Positions 37,638-47,000 of a stretch of DNA of 64,000 bases are shown piece by piece. Both the position numbers and the translations under genes were made by a program. Below the pieces are notes generated by a model. That model saw nothing but the letters and a program-made list of their open reading frames with translations, searched no databases and was not told the DNA's origin. This DNA comes from a virus: IMG/VR virus record IMGVR_UViG_3300042566_000706, positions 26,963 through 90,962 of that record. One strand, given 5' to 3'. Within the stretch, counting starts at the first letter, position 1, and the number at the start of each line of letters is the position of its first letter.

Positions 37638-39023
37638 TTAGTTAGTTACGCGAGTTTTTGTTTTCTCGTCTAATAGTTTTCTAATTCTTTGCTTGTTTTT
37701 TTCTTCTTTGTCTTGTTCAAAACCAAGCATAGTGCTTTGTGAATCAGTATCAATCGTTAAATACTCATTGTTAAAGTGGCAGTTATCAAATATAACACCA
37801 TCTCTACCAACTCTAGATTTTAACAATGTAAGAGTTGCCAAATTTAATTCTTTTTGTTGTAATGTTTTACCAATAGATAAAACTACGTGACCAATTTGTG
37901 CTTTCTTAATAGAACCACCCATTTGGTCCGTTGTAACTACTTCGCTTTTAATTGATTCTCTATTACCTTGTGTTGCAGTCCAGATTGCAATATCAAACTC
38001 AGAAGTCATCGATTCCAATTGTCTCATAATAGCACCTTCACCTTTCCATTCTTCACCAAATGCACTTCTTTCTGGTGAAATACAATCAACATAGTCCAGT
38101 GTTAATAAATCTATTTTAAAACCATCGGCAATCATCTTTCTTAATTTAGATTTAATTTCACTAACGGTTACAGAATCACTAGGTAATTTTAATAACCTAA
38201 TTTGACCTTTAGACCTTTCTTTGGCTTCATTAACTCTTTTTTCAACCTCTTCAGGAACTTCTGTTTGGTCGTCTGGCGCAATCCCAGACCAAATTGTAAA
38301 ATGCTTTCTTTTAATATTATTGACGTTATCCTCAAAAAATATTTGAACAACATTAAAATCATTATTAAACGCTGCGTTCGCAAACTTGGTTAGTAACGTT
38401 GTTTTACCAGTACCTGTTGGTGCTAATACCACACCTAACTCACCTCTACCTAGACCACCCTTTAATAAGTTATCAACGCCCACAACACCTGTTGGTATAG
38501 CGGTTCTACAATCTTTTTGTAATGCCGACATAACATCGTCAAAAATATCTGTCATATCATGATCAATCACACCAACCTGTAGTGCTTTTTGAATAATATT
38601 TTCAATTCTTTTGTATGCTTCAAATTCACCGTCATTAGTTATCGCCTCAACTTCTTTTAATGCTTTCTTTAACACTTGTTGTTTACAGAAATTAAGGGCA
38701 CTGCCTTGAATGTGCAATGCATCGTTAATTTCTATAGTTTGAATATCACTTAATGTGTCAATAATAACTTTAGAAGACGATGAACCTTCTTTTGTTTCAA
38801 TTAAAATTTTATTTTTAATAGTTTCATAAGCTGGTATTGAATTTAAGGTTATATACAACTCTTTAATATGTTCCATAATCACTCTAAAATACACACCATC
38901 AAAGTAGTTGCTTTCGATAACTTCAACAATTGAATCACCGAATTTTTTATCTTCAATAATTGTTTTTAATAATGATTGTTGGAATCTAGGACCCAAATAA
39001 CCAAAATTCATTTCTTTCGACAT
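37638..39023 (-). CDS. 41: Replicative DNA helicase, gp41/DnaB-like
   Basis: Hexameric 5'-to-3' replicative helicase that would work with the primase at 6640-7578. 461 aa, close to T4 gp41 (475). An N-terminal helical domain precedes a RecA-like core with Walker A APTGTGKTT at 201-209, a following VQIFFEDN strand, Walker B LLTLDYVDC near 305, and an arginine-finger-like LLKSRVGRDG near 415. Starts MSKEMNFGYLGPRFQQ. Upstream leader is pure A/T with no Shine-Dalgarno. Lies between the 147-aa protein and nrdB. Confidence 0.95.
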   Translation of the reverse strand: MSKEMNFGYLGPRFQQSLLKTIIEDKKFGDSIVEVIESNYFDGVYFRVIMEHIKELYITLNSIPAYETIKNKILIETKEGSSSSKVIIDTLSDIQTIEINDALHIQGSALNFCKQQVLKKALKEVEAITNDGEFEAYKRIENIIQKALQVGVIDHDMTDIFDDVMSALQKDCRTAIPTGVVGVDNLLKGGLGRGELGVVLAPTGTGKTTLLTKFANAAFNNDFNVVQIFFEDNVNNIKRKHFTIWSGIAPDDQTEVPEEVEKRVNEAKERSKGQIRLLKLPSDSVTVSEIKSKLRKMIADGFKIDLLTLDYVDCISPERSAFGEEWKGEGAIMRQLESMTSEFDIAIWTATQGNRESIKSEVVTTDQMGGSIKKAQIGHVVLSIGKTLQQKELNLATLTLLKSRVGRDGVIFDNCHFNNEYLTIDTDSQSTMLGFEQDKEEKNKQRIRKLLDEKTKTRVTN

Positions 39024-39059
39024 AATCTTTTTTTTTAAATTAAATTAAATAACTATATC

Positions 39060-39503
39060 TTACAGTTCATACTGTAGATATACCGTTTCTAGGTCTTCTC
39101 TTGACATTATGTCAGTTAAATCAGATAAAATTCTTCTCAAATTTGGTCTAATGTCAACCGAGTATCTCACTTTTGGATGGAACACACTCGCAAGGAAAAT
39201 CCTTTCAATAAATACATCGTTACCTTGTTTCACTTGTAACAAAAAGTATTGTTCTTCGGTTTCTTTTGGGTCTTCCACGTATGTCGAATTCAGGATATAA
39301 TTTTGATTTTCAACCAAATAATTGGAACTTTTTATTTTTAAATCCTCACTAATTTCTACACAAATATCTTGTATATAATAGTGCAGGTCCATAGACCGTC
39401 TACTAACTGGGTTATAGTCGTGGACATTAAAAAATCTTTGGCAGATGATGTTATTGTCCAACGTCAAAAGGAATTCAAATTTGTTTTGTTCTTGGATGTT
39501 CAT
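39060..39503 (-). CDS. Conserved-looking protein between helicase and nuclease
   Basis: 147-aa protein of unknown function. It has no motif I can name but has a distinct layout: a beta strand with TLDNNIICQRFFNV, a helix-rich middle (YYIQDICVEISEDL) and a C-terminal basic stretch (YSVDIRPNLRRILSDL). Location between the FEN nuclease and gp41 genes, 3 nt from the former and 36 nt from the latter, suggests a replisome accessory; T4 carries small accessory genes near 41. Assignment to gp59 or gp40 is not supported by sequence. Confidence 0.65.
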   Translation of the reverse strand: MNIQEQNKFEFLLTLDNNIICQRFFNVHDYNPVSRRSMDLHYYIQDICVEISEDLKIKSSNYLVENQNYILNSTYVEDPKETEEQYFLLQVKQGNDVFIERIFLASVFHPKVRYSVDIRPNLRRILSDLTDIMSREDLETVYLQYEL

Positions 39504-39506
39504 GTT

Positions 39507-40520
39507 TTAAATTTTAAATTTTATTATTTTTTTATTTTTTTCTTTTCTGGTTAACCTCAGAAAGGGGTTTAGAAATTTTATCCAGGCGTCTTCTTGTTTG
39601 GGTAATACGGTGAACATCCCGTCATCCATCATCATTTTCATAGTATTTTTATATGATCGCCCTTCGGAATCCAATGTTTCATTTATTAAGTCAAGTATTT
39701 GCGTTTTCGCATCATCAGTTAATATTGGTTCCGTTAAATCAACTATTTTTTCATTTGTTTCGAAAAATTCTTCACCTAGTACCCCTAATTTGCTAACACC
39801 AGTAAGTAAATTCTGTAAGGTTTTGTTGTGTTTATCCACTTGCCATATTTCTTCTGCTTTAGTTCTAACCTCGTTAAGTGTTAAAATTTTTGTTTGCATT
39901 TCAGGAAATAATCCAATCATCCTTTTCAGTCCTAAGTTTCTAATACCAAATATGTTATCAGATGGGTCTCCGCACAGCATTTTTACAATTTTAACATTTT
40001 CAATTAAGATTGTTTCATGGTCGTATTCAATATTATCCCCTGGTTTATATATTTTGCCATGTGCTGGATTATATAAATCAGTATCAACTGAAACTAATTG
40101 TGCTAAATCCCTATCTGATGAATAGATGATTTTTTTCTCTTTGGGTGAATTTTGTGAATAATAGGCAATACAATCATCCGATTCGCAATTTTGATATTCG
40201 CCTTGGCGTACGTATAACTCTTCTAGATATTGTTTAATTCGAACTCTTTGATAACTGTATGAACTTTGTGCTTCATCCGTCCATCTGTTACTTCTTCTTG
40301 TGTCTTTGTATAAGTGGTAAATTTTTTTCCGAGTGGCGGCACTGTCGGCGCCATCCCAAAAAACGCATATCTTGTCTAGGTGGTATGTCTCAAATGATTT
40401 TCTAAGAGTATTGAGAAAATGATAAATTCCTCCAATATGTTTTCCCTTATAGAAGTAATTTTTGACACCAAAAAAACCAATCGTAAGTAAATTGTCACCA
40501 TCAACAAGCAGTACAGACAT
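39507..40520 (-). CDS. rnh: FEN-like 5'-3' exonuclease / RNase H
   Basis: PIN-fold 5' nuclease that would remove RNA primers, as T4 RNase H does. 337 aa. Catalytic acids are visible: Asp7 and Asp9 in LLVDGDN, Asp56 in FWDGADS, Glu113-Asp115-Asp116 in ESDDC, Asp136-Asp138 in SSDRDL, and Asp185/Asp188 in GDPSDN, followed by the helix-hairpin-helix-like GIRNLGLKR. The C terminus (about 300-337) is basic (RLTRKEKNKKIIKF). It lies directly downstream of uvsX and upstream of the 147-aa gene in a replication operon. Confidence 0.9.
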   Translation of the reverse strand: MSVLLVDGDNLLTIGFFGVKNYFYKGKHIGGIYHFLNTLRKSFETYHLDKICVFWDGADSAATRKKIYHLYKDTRRSNRWTDEAQSSYSYQRVRIKQYLEELYVRQGEYQNCESDDCIAYYSQNSPKEKKIIYSSDRDLAQLVSVDTDLYNPAHGKIYKPGDNIEYDHETILIENVKIVKMLCGDPSDNIFGIRNLGLKRMIGLFPEMQTKILTLNEVRTKAEEIWQVDKHNKTLQNLLTGVSKLGVLGEEFFETNEKIVDLTEPILTDDAKTQILDLINETLDSEGRSYKNTMKMMMDDGMFTVLPKQEDAWIKFLNPFLRLTRKEKNKKIIKFKI

Positions 40521-40548
40521 TTAAAATTTAAATTATAATGTTAAAAAA

Positions 40549-41559
40549 CTATTCCTCTTCTGTGACAACTTTTAGTTTAGAAATTTCGTCAATACTAACT
40601 TCTAATCTTTCACTAATATAGTTACCATAATCTTTTTTGTATTCTTCAATACTTTTCTTCTCTTCTGGTTCTGACTTACCCGGCATAAAACCATGTGCTG
40701 TAACAATAATCTTACCATCCTCATATCCTAAACCATTTACGTGGTTTTTCATAATTGAGATTTTAGTTCTTACAGCCATTTTAACTTTTCTACCATCTTT
40801 AGTGATAGCAATCTTAGTTGTGCCGGCATTTTTTTCATTACCAAAACGGAAAACTAATGTTGAGTTTAACCAGATGGCTTCGCCACCTTTAGCTTTAATT
40901 TTAGGTTGACCAAATGGATTATCTGGTAACTCTACCCAAGGTTGGTTTACTATAATTAGTGTGTTTGTAAATTTCTTATCACTTCTTCTTGAACCTGAAA
41001 TTCTTTGATTAATTCCTTGACCAATTTTATCTGATAATACTCTGGCGTTATGTTGTGCACCACCTTTACCATCAAAAGTCATCTTACATGGAACTGACCC
41101 TACCGAATCCCAAAGGAAACATAAATCGTAATCCAATTCACCTTTATCTTGTGCATCTAATAATTCACCAATATAATCAGTAATTTGTTCAATGTATTCA
41201 AAGTGATTGTTAAATAAGAAAAATCCATCAAATGTCTTATCTCCAGTTTCTTTGTCAATGCTTTCTTCAACTTCAAAACCCATAAGTTTTGCGTGTGGAA
41301 AGTCCCATTTTTGTTCTGTAATGATAAACACTGGTAATATACCTTTCTTTTGTGCATCTACCGCCGTTTTTACCAATGCTGTTGTCTTACCAGTATCAGA
41401 ATGACCTAGAAGCATGTTTAAATGCCCCATAGCTGGTCCAGGTATACCTACTGCGTCTGAGAACGCATCACCAAGATCAAAGAATCTATCTGGCTTAAAT
41501 GATGCCTCTTTTGAGAATTTTTTCTTTATTGCTGAAAAATCGTTTTTCTTAATTGCCAT
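40549..41559 (-). CDS. uvsX: UvsX/RecA-like recombinase
   Basis: Strand-exchange ATPase for recombination-dependent replication and repair. 336 aa. Walker A GHSDTGKTT at 52-60, a FIITEQKWDF strand, Walker B YDLCFLWDS near 143-151, and a following GSVPCKMTF with the glutamine-containing loop region. Length is a little below T4 UvsX (391 aa). The N terminus has a basic stretch (KKFSKEASFKPDRFF). It is the first gene after the ssb terminator (41578-41622), with an A/T-only leader. Confidence 0.93.
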   Translation of the reverse strand: MAIKKNDFSAIKKKFSKEASFKPDRFFDLGDAFSDAVGIPGPAMGHLNMLLGHSDTGKTTALVKTAVDAQKKGILPVFIITEQKWDFPHAKLMGFEVEESIDKETGDKTFDGFFLFNNHFEYIEQITDYIGELLDAQDKGELDYDLCFLWDSVGSVPCKMTFDGKGGAQHNARVLSDKIGQGINQRISGSRRSDKKFTNTLIIVNQPWVELPDNPFGQPKIKAKGGEAIWLNSTLVFRFGNEKNAGTTKIAITKDGRKVKMAVRTKISIMKNHVNGLGYEDGKIIVTAHGFMPGKSEPEEKKSIEEYKKDYGNYISERLEVSIDEISKLKVVTEEE

Positions 41560-41577
41560 AATATTTTTTTTTAAAAA

Positions 41578-41622
41578 GAGGGACCCTTGTCTCCCTTAGA
41601 TTAAAATTTGACAAGGGCCCTC
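41578..41622 (-). terminator. Intrinsic terminator after ssb
   Basis: Long stem GAGGG(A)CCCTTGTC (41578-41591) / GACAAGGGCCCTC (41610-41622), 13 bp with one bulged A and an 18-nt loop. On the minus strand it is followed by TTTTT. Strong terminator that would limit read-through from the heavily expressed ssb gene into uvsX. Confidence 0.9.
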
Positions 41623-41632
41623 AACATCTTAA

Positions 41633-42472
41633 TTAGAACGGTAAATCTTCGTCTACCTCATCAGTGTCTTGTGGATCAACTAATTTCTGTGTCTCAGTCG
41701 CTCCCAAGTCAACTTGTCCGTCGTCACCATAAACCCATTTCTTTTCTTCAGTGTTCCATTTTGGGGTATAACCCTTAGCAACACCTTCTAGATATTCTTC
41801 TGGCTTTTTAGAGTACGCGTCTGCCCATGTTAAATCATCCATTAACCATTCTGTTGCTTGTCCTTCGTTTGTACTGATTGGACTAGCATCATCTGGGAAA
41901 ATTGATGAAATGGTTGTGTATTCTCCGCCACTTGGCTTCTTAGTTAATGTTAATGAAATAACTAAGTCACGACCATTTTTAGGGTCTGTAATATCGCCCT
42001 TATTGCGCATGATTGGCACAATTTTATCTAGAGGACCATCACCTTTTGAGTTGTGCTTAAATCTCCAGAATTTAACACCGTCTTGCTCATTATCTCTGTC
42101 GATAACTTTAACGATATAAAAACGTTTAGGATTGTAATTTTTAGCCAATTCTCTATCGGCTTCATTACCTGTGCTACGAAGTGCTTCGTTTACCTCGGTT
42201 AAAGGTGAACGCTTACCTTCATTTTTTCCTGGGTCATATAATTTAACCCACTTACCATCCACTTGGATTTCGTGGAACCATACCTCTTTAAATGGTGATG
42301 TACCATCCTTCATTGGGATGATTCTGATTCTTTTTTCTCCAGAAGACACACCTTTTGTTAAGATGGGTGCGAAATACTTTTTCAATCTCTCTTCTGAACT
42401 AACTCTTTGGGCTGCTCCCGCTGGTTGTTTGTTTTTCTCATACTGGTTGAGAATTGCATCTAATGCTGACAT
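41633..42472 (-). CDS. 32: gp32-like single-strand DNA-binding protein
   Basis: ssDNA-binding protein of the T4 gp32 type. 279 aa. The N-terminal arm is short (MSALDAILNQYEKN), then a core with GEKRIRIIPMKDG, HEIQVDGKWVKLYDPGK, FWRFKHNSKG and a basic/aromatic DNA-binding face. The C terminus is acidic and ends DEVDEDLPF, close to the conserved tip of bacterial SSB (DDDIPF) rather than the T4 gp32 tail. There is no clear zinc-binding Cys/His cluster as in T4 gp32. It lies upstream of uvsX behind its own terminator, with the TATTTATA motif 40 nt upstream, consistent with high expression. Confidence 0.8.
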   Translation of the reverse strand: MSALDAILNQYEKNKQPAGAAQRVSSEERLKKYFAPILTKGVSSGEKRIRIIPMKDGTSPFKEVWFHEIQVDGKWVKLYDPGKNEGKRSPLTEVNEALRSTGNEADRELAKNYNPKRFYIVKVIDRDNEQDGVKFWRFKHNSKGDGPLDKIVPIMRNKGDITDPKNGRDLVISLTLTKKPSGGEYTTISSIFPDDASPISTNEGQATEWLMDDLTWADAYSKKPEEYLEGVAKGYTPKWNTEEKKWVYGDDGQVDLGATETQKLVDPQDTDEVDEDLPF

Positions 42473-42512
42473 AATGTTACGTTTTAAATGAATAAATTTT
42501 GTTATGAGCTAA

Positions 42513-42520
42513 TATAAATA
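42513..42520 (-). promoter_or_regulatory. TATTTATA motif, 40 nt before ssb ATG
   Basis: Coding-strand TTATTTATATTAGCTC followed by a 40-nt A/T leader. Lies right against the end of the terminator at 42519-42548, so the upstream operon ends and the ssb unit begins here. Confidence 0.45.
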
Positions 42521-42548
42521 AAAAAACCCGAATTAAAAAATCCAGGTT
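42519..42548 (-). terminator. Weak intrinsic terminator after 42598-42840
   Basis: On the minus strand AACCTG pairs with CGGGTT (6 bp, one G-U), followed by a T-run. Weaker than the others in the window. Confidence 0.6.
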
Positions 42549-42597
42549 AATTATTTTAATAAAAATCGTTTTTTTAGCTAAATAGCGTGTTAGAACC

Positions 42598-42840
42598 TTA
42601 GGTAGGTTCCCCCCAATTAATTAAGTAGTTCGCAAAAGTACCCATAGAATCCGTTCTTTTAGTGACATTATACCCATAAGTGTTTTTTAACACATTTGCC
42701 ATATTATCATCCATACTTCTTTCGTCAATAAAAGCATTGTACTGTCCTTGAGACGTTGCGCCGGTTATCACATTATTCACATATGATAATGAACTTCTTG
42801 TCGAATCTGTGTTTGTTGTTGCTAATGAACCTGATATCAT
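42598..42840 (-). CDS. Small unknown late protein
   Basis: 80-aa protein rich in Ser, Thr and Asn, with no motif recognised (MISGSLATTNTDSTRS, ending INWGEPT). It is the last gene of a four-gene unit, 12 nt after the Dps-like gene. Possibly a minor virion component. Confidence 0.55.
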   Translation of the reverse strand: MISGSLATTNTDSTRSSLSYVNNVITGATSQGQYNAFIDERSMDDNMANVLKNTYGYNVTKRTDSMGTFANYLINWGEPT

Positions 42841-42852
42841 TTTCTATATATT

Positions 42853-43227
42853 TTATTCTAATGTTAATAAGTAAGCTAATTTGTTTATTGTTGCCAACAT
42901 TTCGTCTCTAATATTTAACAAATCACTATCTTTAGTTGGTTCTAATTCATTACTTAATGAAATTAAAAAACCTTTAATATTTTGTAAAAATTCAACAATT
43001 TTAACATCCGTTAAATTGTCAATTCTAATATTCTTGTCTTGCTCTTCCAAAACAAATCTACCTTGTTTACCCATAGCCGTTTCAACATACGTGTCGATAA
43101 AACCTTCTAATGTTGAGTATGTTTCACCAAATGCGATATGTCTTGCATATCCTTTAGTTTGCCAATGTAATATTCTTAATTGGACCTGTATTTCTAAAAA
43201 TTTTTGAACACTAGTATTGAGTATCAT
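42853..43227 (-). CDS. Dps/ferritin-like protein (DUF5856-like)
   Basis: 124-aa all-helical protein. The first helix pair carries QLRILHWQTKGYARHIAFGE followed by GFIDTYVETAMGKQG. This order (LHW-x3-G, then ID-x3-E) mirrors the Dps core LHWNVKG ... HLDTMAER. The LHW His and the D/E of the second helix are kept, while the second His of the Dps ferroxidase site (LHEMFD) appears as FGETYS. I infer a Dps-like fold with a partly altered metal site. Phage homologues of this type have been grouped as DUF5856. Overlaps the 208-aa gene upstream by 17 nt and is co-transcribed with the other small late genes. Confidence 0.65.
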   Translation of the reverse strand: MILNTSVQKFLEIQVQLRILHWQTKGYARHIAFGETYSTLEGFIDTYVETAMGKQGRFVLEEQDKNIRIDNLTDVKIVEFLQNIKGFLISLSNELEPTKDSDLLNIRDEMLATINKLAYLLTLE

Positions 43228-43837
43228 CTTGTAATGGGTTGAATGTTTTTGCTATTTCATCCTTAGAGTAATTTTCAATGTCATTTTTAGTTAAAACGTA
43301 TTCGTTTTTACCAGATGCTTGCATTTCAGCTTGCTTCATTGAGAAAAAATCATTAGGTTTTTGGTTAAAAGGATATGAGTCCAATGAACGCATTTCCAAT
43401 TTCTCTTGTGGAGTTGTTGGTTTCATTGATTCAATTTTAGAACCTAATTCGTCTATTTTTAATAAAACCTGATCCATCTGCGCTAATTTTGTTTCCAAAT
43501 CAGCTAACTTACTGAACGCGTCATCCATTTTTTGTAAAACGGCGGTATTTTCACCTTTTGACGATTCTAAGTCATTTTTTATATTTTTTGTCATGTTAAC
43601 CAATTCGGTAACATCGACTTCTTCAGTATCACCGCCTGCTGCTGGAGCATCTAACGCCGGATTTTCTGGAAGTGCCCCTAAATCCGCTGCTGGAGCGTCT
43701 TCTGGTGCTGGAGTTAGTGACGCCGCAGGATCGGCTGGTGGTGGAGGCGCTGGTAATTCCTGTTCATTCAAATTTGAAGCATTTCTATTAATACTTTTAA
43801 ATCTGTTTAATTCTTCAAGGAGTTTTTTTTCTAGCAT
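43211..43837 (-). CDS. Pro/Ala-rich linker plus coiled-coil protein
   Basis: 208-aa protein. The N-terminal 15 residues are helical (KKLLEELNRFKSI), followed by a Pro/Ala-rich disordered linker (about 28-75, ELPAPPPPADPAAS) and then a long coiled coil (about 78-145, heptad-like AVLQKMDDAFSKLADLE). The C-terminal part has SYPFNQKPNDFFSMKQ and ends FNPLQDDTQY. This suits a scaffold, internal-head or assembly protein, but there is no sequence proof. 4 nt separate it from the 66-aa gene upstream. Confidence 0.55.
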   Translation of the reverse strand: MLEKKLLEELNRFKSINRNASNLNEQELPAPPPPADPAASLTPAPEDAPAADLGALPENPALDAPAAGGDTEEVDVTELVNMTKNIKNDLESSKGENTAVLQKMDDAFSKLADLETKLAQMDQVLLKIDELGSKIESMKPTTPQEKLEMRSLDSYPFNQKPNDFFSMKQAEMQASGKNEYVLTKNDIENYSKDEIAKTFNPLQDDTQY

Positions 43838-43841
43838 GATT

Positions 43842-44042
43842 TTAATCTTGTAATAATTGTCTACCGTCTTCGGTAATATATTTTTTATTTATTCTTTCAA
43901 CAATACCGTCTTTTGACTTAATTGTATAACACTCCCCGGTTTGTAAGTCACAAACCTCTTGTTCTTTTCCATCCTCAGATTGGGTTTTAACCATTTTTGG
44001 ATTTAAGAACTGATCTATTGAACTGTTTCTATTATTTTCCAT
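43842..44042 (-). CDS. Small unknown late protein
   Basis: 66-aa protein (MENNRNSSIDQFLNPKMVK...) with two Cys and a charged, mixed composition (VCDLQTGECYTIKSKDG). The Cys-Cys spacing is too short to claim a zinc finger. First gene of the four-gene unit 44042-42598 and preceded by a TATTTATA motif 10 nt before the ATG. Confidence 0.6.
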   Translation of the reverse strand: MENNRNSSIDQFLNPKMVKTQSEDGKEQEVCDLQTGECYTIKSKDGIVERINKKYITEDGRQLLQD

Positions 44043-44052
44043 AACTTTATTT

Positions 44053-44060
44053 TATAAATA
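44053..44060 (-). promoter_or_regulatory. TATTTATA late motif, 10 nt before ATG of 43842-44042
   Basis: Coding-strand AGATATTTATAAAATAAAGTT and the ATG. Likely drives the four-gene unit ending at the terminator 42519-42548. Confidence 0.55.
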
Positions 44061-44081
44061 TCTAAAAAATCTTAATTTTCA

Positions 44082-47000
44082 CTATTCGGGCTTAAAATAA
44101 ATAACGTAACCGTCTTGCACTTTTAACTTCCTCATTAATTGGGGTGACATTGCTATACCATAAGTTGTATCTGGTAAACCATTATGTACCGCGCCAGAAA
44201 ACAGACCAGTTGTAAAGTTTATTGAAGGTAGAACTTTTAATGGATTTGGAACACCTGTATCAGTGGTATTCTTAGCCAAAAATGGGTTATAGAATATCAT
44301 ATTGATATTTGATATCTCAGATGCTGACTTGTTTGAAAAATCGAATCTAGTTGAGAAGTAATAATCAATATTTTCATTAATGTCGCCAAATGTTAAAATA
44401 TTGTTGTTTTGAGCTTTTGTTGTAACGGTCATTTCTGTGTTGTTAGGTAATGTGTAGTTCGGCCCACCCATTTGAACCACTCTAGCACGTAGCCACTTGT
44501 CTTTAACACCGTTAATTGTGTGTTCAACATATTGGATATATTTTTCACCGTTCTGACCGTTGTATGGGATACCTGAAAGGAATCCGGATTCACTTAACAC
44601 AACTTCCCCATTAACATTAAGTGGTCCTAAGTCGTATTCAACAGTTTTACCGTTTATCGTTGCACTCTTGGTTGTAGTTGTAACAGCATTTGCTTCTTGT
44701 TTTTTCTTAAACGCGGCCTTTAATATTTTGTCAAATAATGGTCTGTATGCAGCAACAAAGCTATCCTTTATGTTTGGTAAATTATCGTTGGGTATTCTAG
44801 CACCTTTAAACGTTGTGTCAATTTGATTCGCTTTAATACTGTGAGACACTTCAGTGATAAAATATGTACCTTCAAACATAGGTATATTATTTAAATAAAA
44901 ATACATTGTTGGTTGTATCATAGCGTTACCCATAGAAGAAACCTCACATGTGTATGAATATGTTCTATATAAATCAAATAAATTAACATCTACTTGATAT
45001 GTGTTAGAACCAGATTGTGACCTACCTAAATTTTCATACGCCAAGAATGTTTCTGATGTTGGTGTTTTAGAATCTTGACTTAACGAAACGTTTTTAAACA
45101 TACTTTGTGCTTGATCCCCAAAATTAACCTCAAAACCAACAACCCTATTTGACTTACTAAAATCTGTATCCATAAACAGTTGTTGTGAAACTAATAATGG
45201 ATTTTTATTAACGTTACGAATATCGGCACCGTCATTCTTAAATTTGTTTTTTGGACTAACCTCACCCATTGATAAGTGTTTTGATGATGGTCCGATATAT
45301 TGTAAAATCATTTTAGGAGATGATTCTTGATAGTCAACTTCTAAAAATGTTCCAAATAAATTTCTAGCAAGATTTTTGGATGGGGTAATTCTTTTCTTGT
45401 CAGAAAAGTTTGTACCATAAAAATTAACGTAGGCCGGTAGTGGTCTAAAGTCAATATTGTTACCTTGAATTAAAATTGAAATCATACCCAATAAACTTTT
45501 ATTTGCATTTCTTGGGTCTGCCAATGGTTTTAATCTATCCAAACTCATATATAGTTCATTACCAATATCCTTATTTGCTCTATCTAAGAATAAAAATTCT
45601 TCCAAAAGATTTCTTTGTCCTAATGAATTACCAGAAACCCATTTATCGTTAAATGATTTAAAGAAATTGTAAGTTTCTAATTTAGTTGTCTTGTCGGTAT
45701 TAAAACCTCTATAAACCGTTACTGGAGTCGTTGTGTCGATTGGTAATTTTCCAACCTTCAACATCAATCCATTAAAATATGTATCAAATCTTTTTTCTTG
45801 TGGGATTACTATATTCTCATTTAGATATGCTCTAAAGGTTGTTACAGTAGGGTTATATGATGGGTTATCCGCTAAGTTCTTAGCTAAATACCCAGCATAT
45901 ATTCTAGCTAGTAATCTATGTGAATAGATGTTTTCCTCATTTAATTCAACATTGGTTGTGGCGAAATAATCTAAATAATGCCCGTCAATATCTTCACCAA
46001 CATATAATTTAATTAAATTTAAATTATCTGAAGTAACCTGTGAAACATCAAAATCATTATCTGAATATGTTTTGACTAACCCAGCAGCACCGTATAATGT
46101 GTAATTATCAATTTGTTTTGCATTCCCAATTGTTAATTTAACTAGGTTTTCATTTTTTAAAATGTCGTCAGTTATATTTTTTAATACAACTATTTGTTCT
46201 TTTATTATCGAATTAAAATCAGTTGCTGTTACACTTGCTTTTTTTAATGTAACAATTTCCCTTAATAATTCTTGAAAATTACTGTGCTTGTAACTAGTTG
46301 TTGTTGTTTTACCGTCTGTGTTTAATTTTAATGTTGAGAACTCTAAAAACATGGCTTCAAAGTCATCTAACATTTTTGGGCTAAATGTTGCCATCAAATC
46401 AATTACCTTTCTTTTATTTCCTTTTAACGAATATTCATTAGTTGTAATTGTTTTAAATTTCTCGCCATATGTTGGCATTGTCAACCCACTATAATTTGGA
46501 TAATCTTCGTTTTCTGGGTCCCAAATTAATTTAAATGAATCTTGTTCAATTTGTTTGTAATCAGTTTCTAAATCCTTAAGTTGATTCCCACCAAAAGAAG
46601 GTAGCACTGTGTAGTTTGCATTACTTGATGAAAATATTGAATTGTCCACCATAAATGATAATGTGATACCATTACTTTGATATGGTAATGATGTTAATTT
46701 TTTAACAGCCCCGGAACTATAAACAGACGCAAAGTTTGTTTTCATTTCGGCACTATTCAAAACTAAATCCCCTGCTTTCTCATTTCCAGTGGTAGTGCCT
46801 GGTGAAAAATAAACATATCCGTTAACCACTTGATGAAAGATGTCTTGATATAATGGGTAAAAACCAACAGTTTCTACTGGGAAAGAACTTGTTGTTCCAG
46901 TTGTATAAATTGTTGATCCACTAACATATGTTGTATCACCACCATAATTAAACGTGGTACCTGACGTGTTATCAAAAAATTTACTAGATGTAATTGAATT

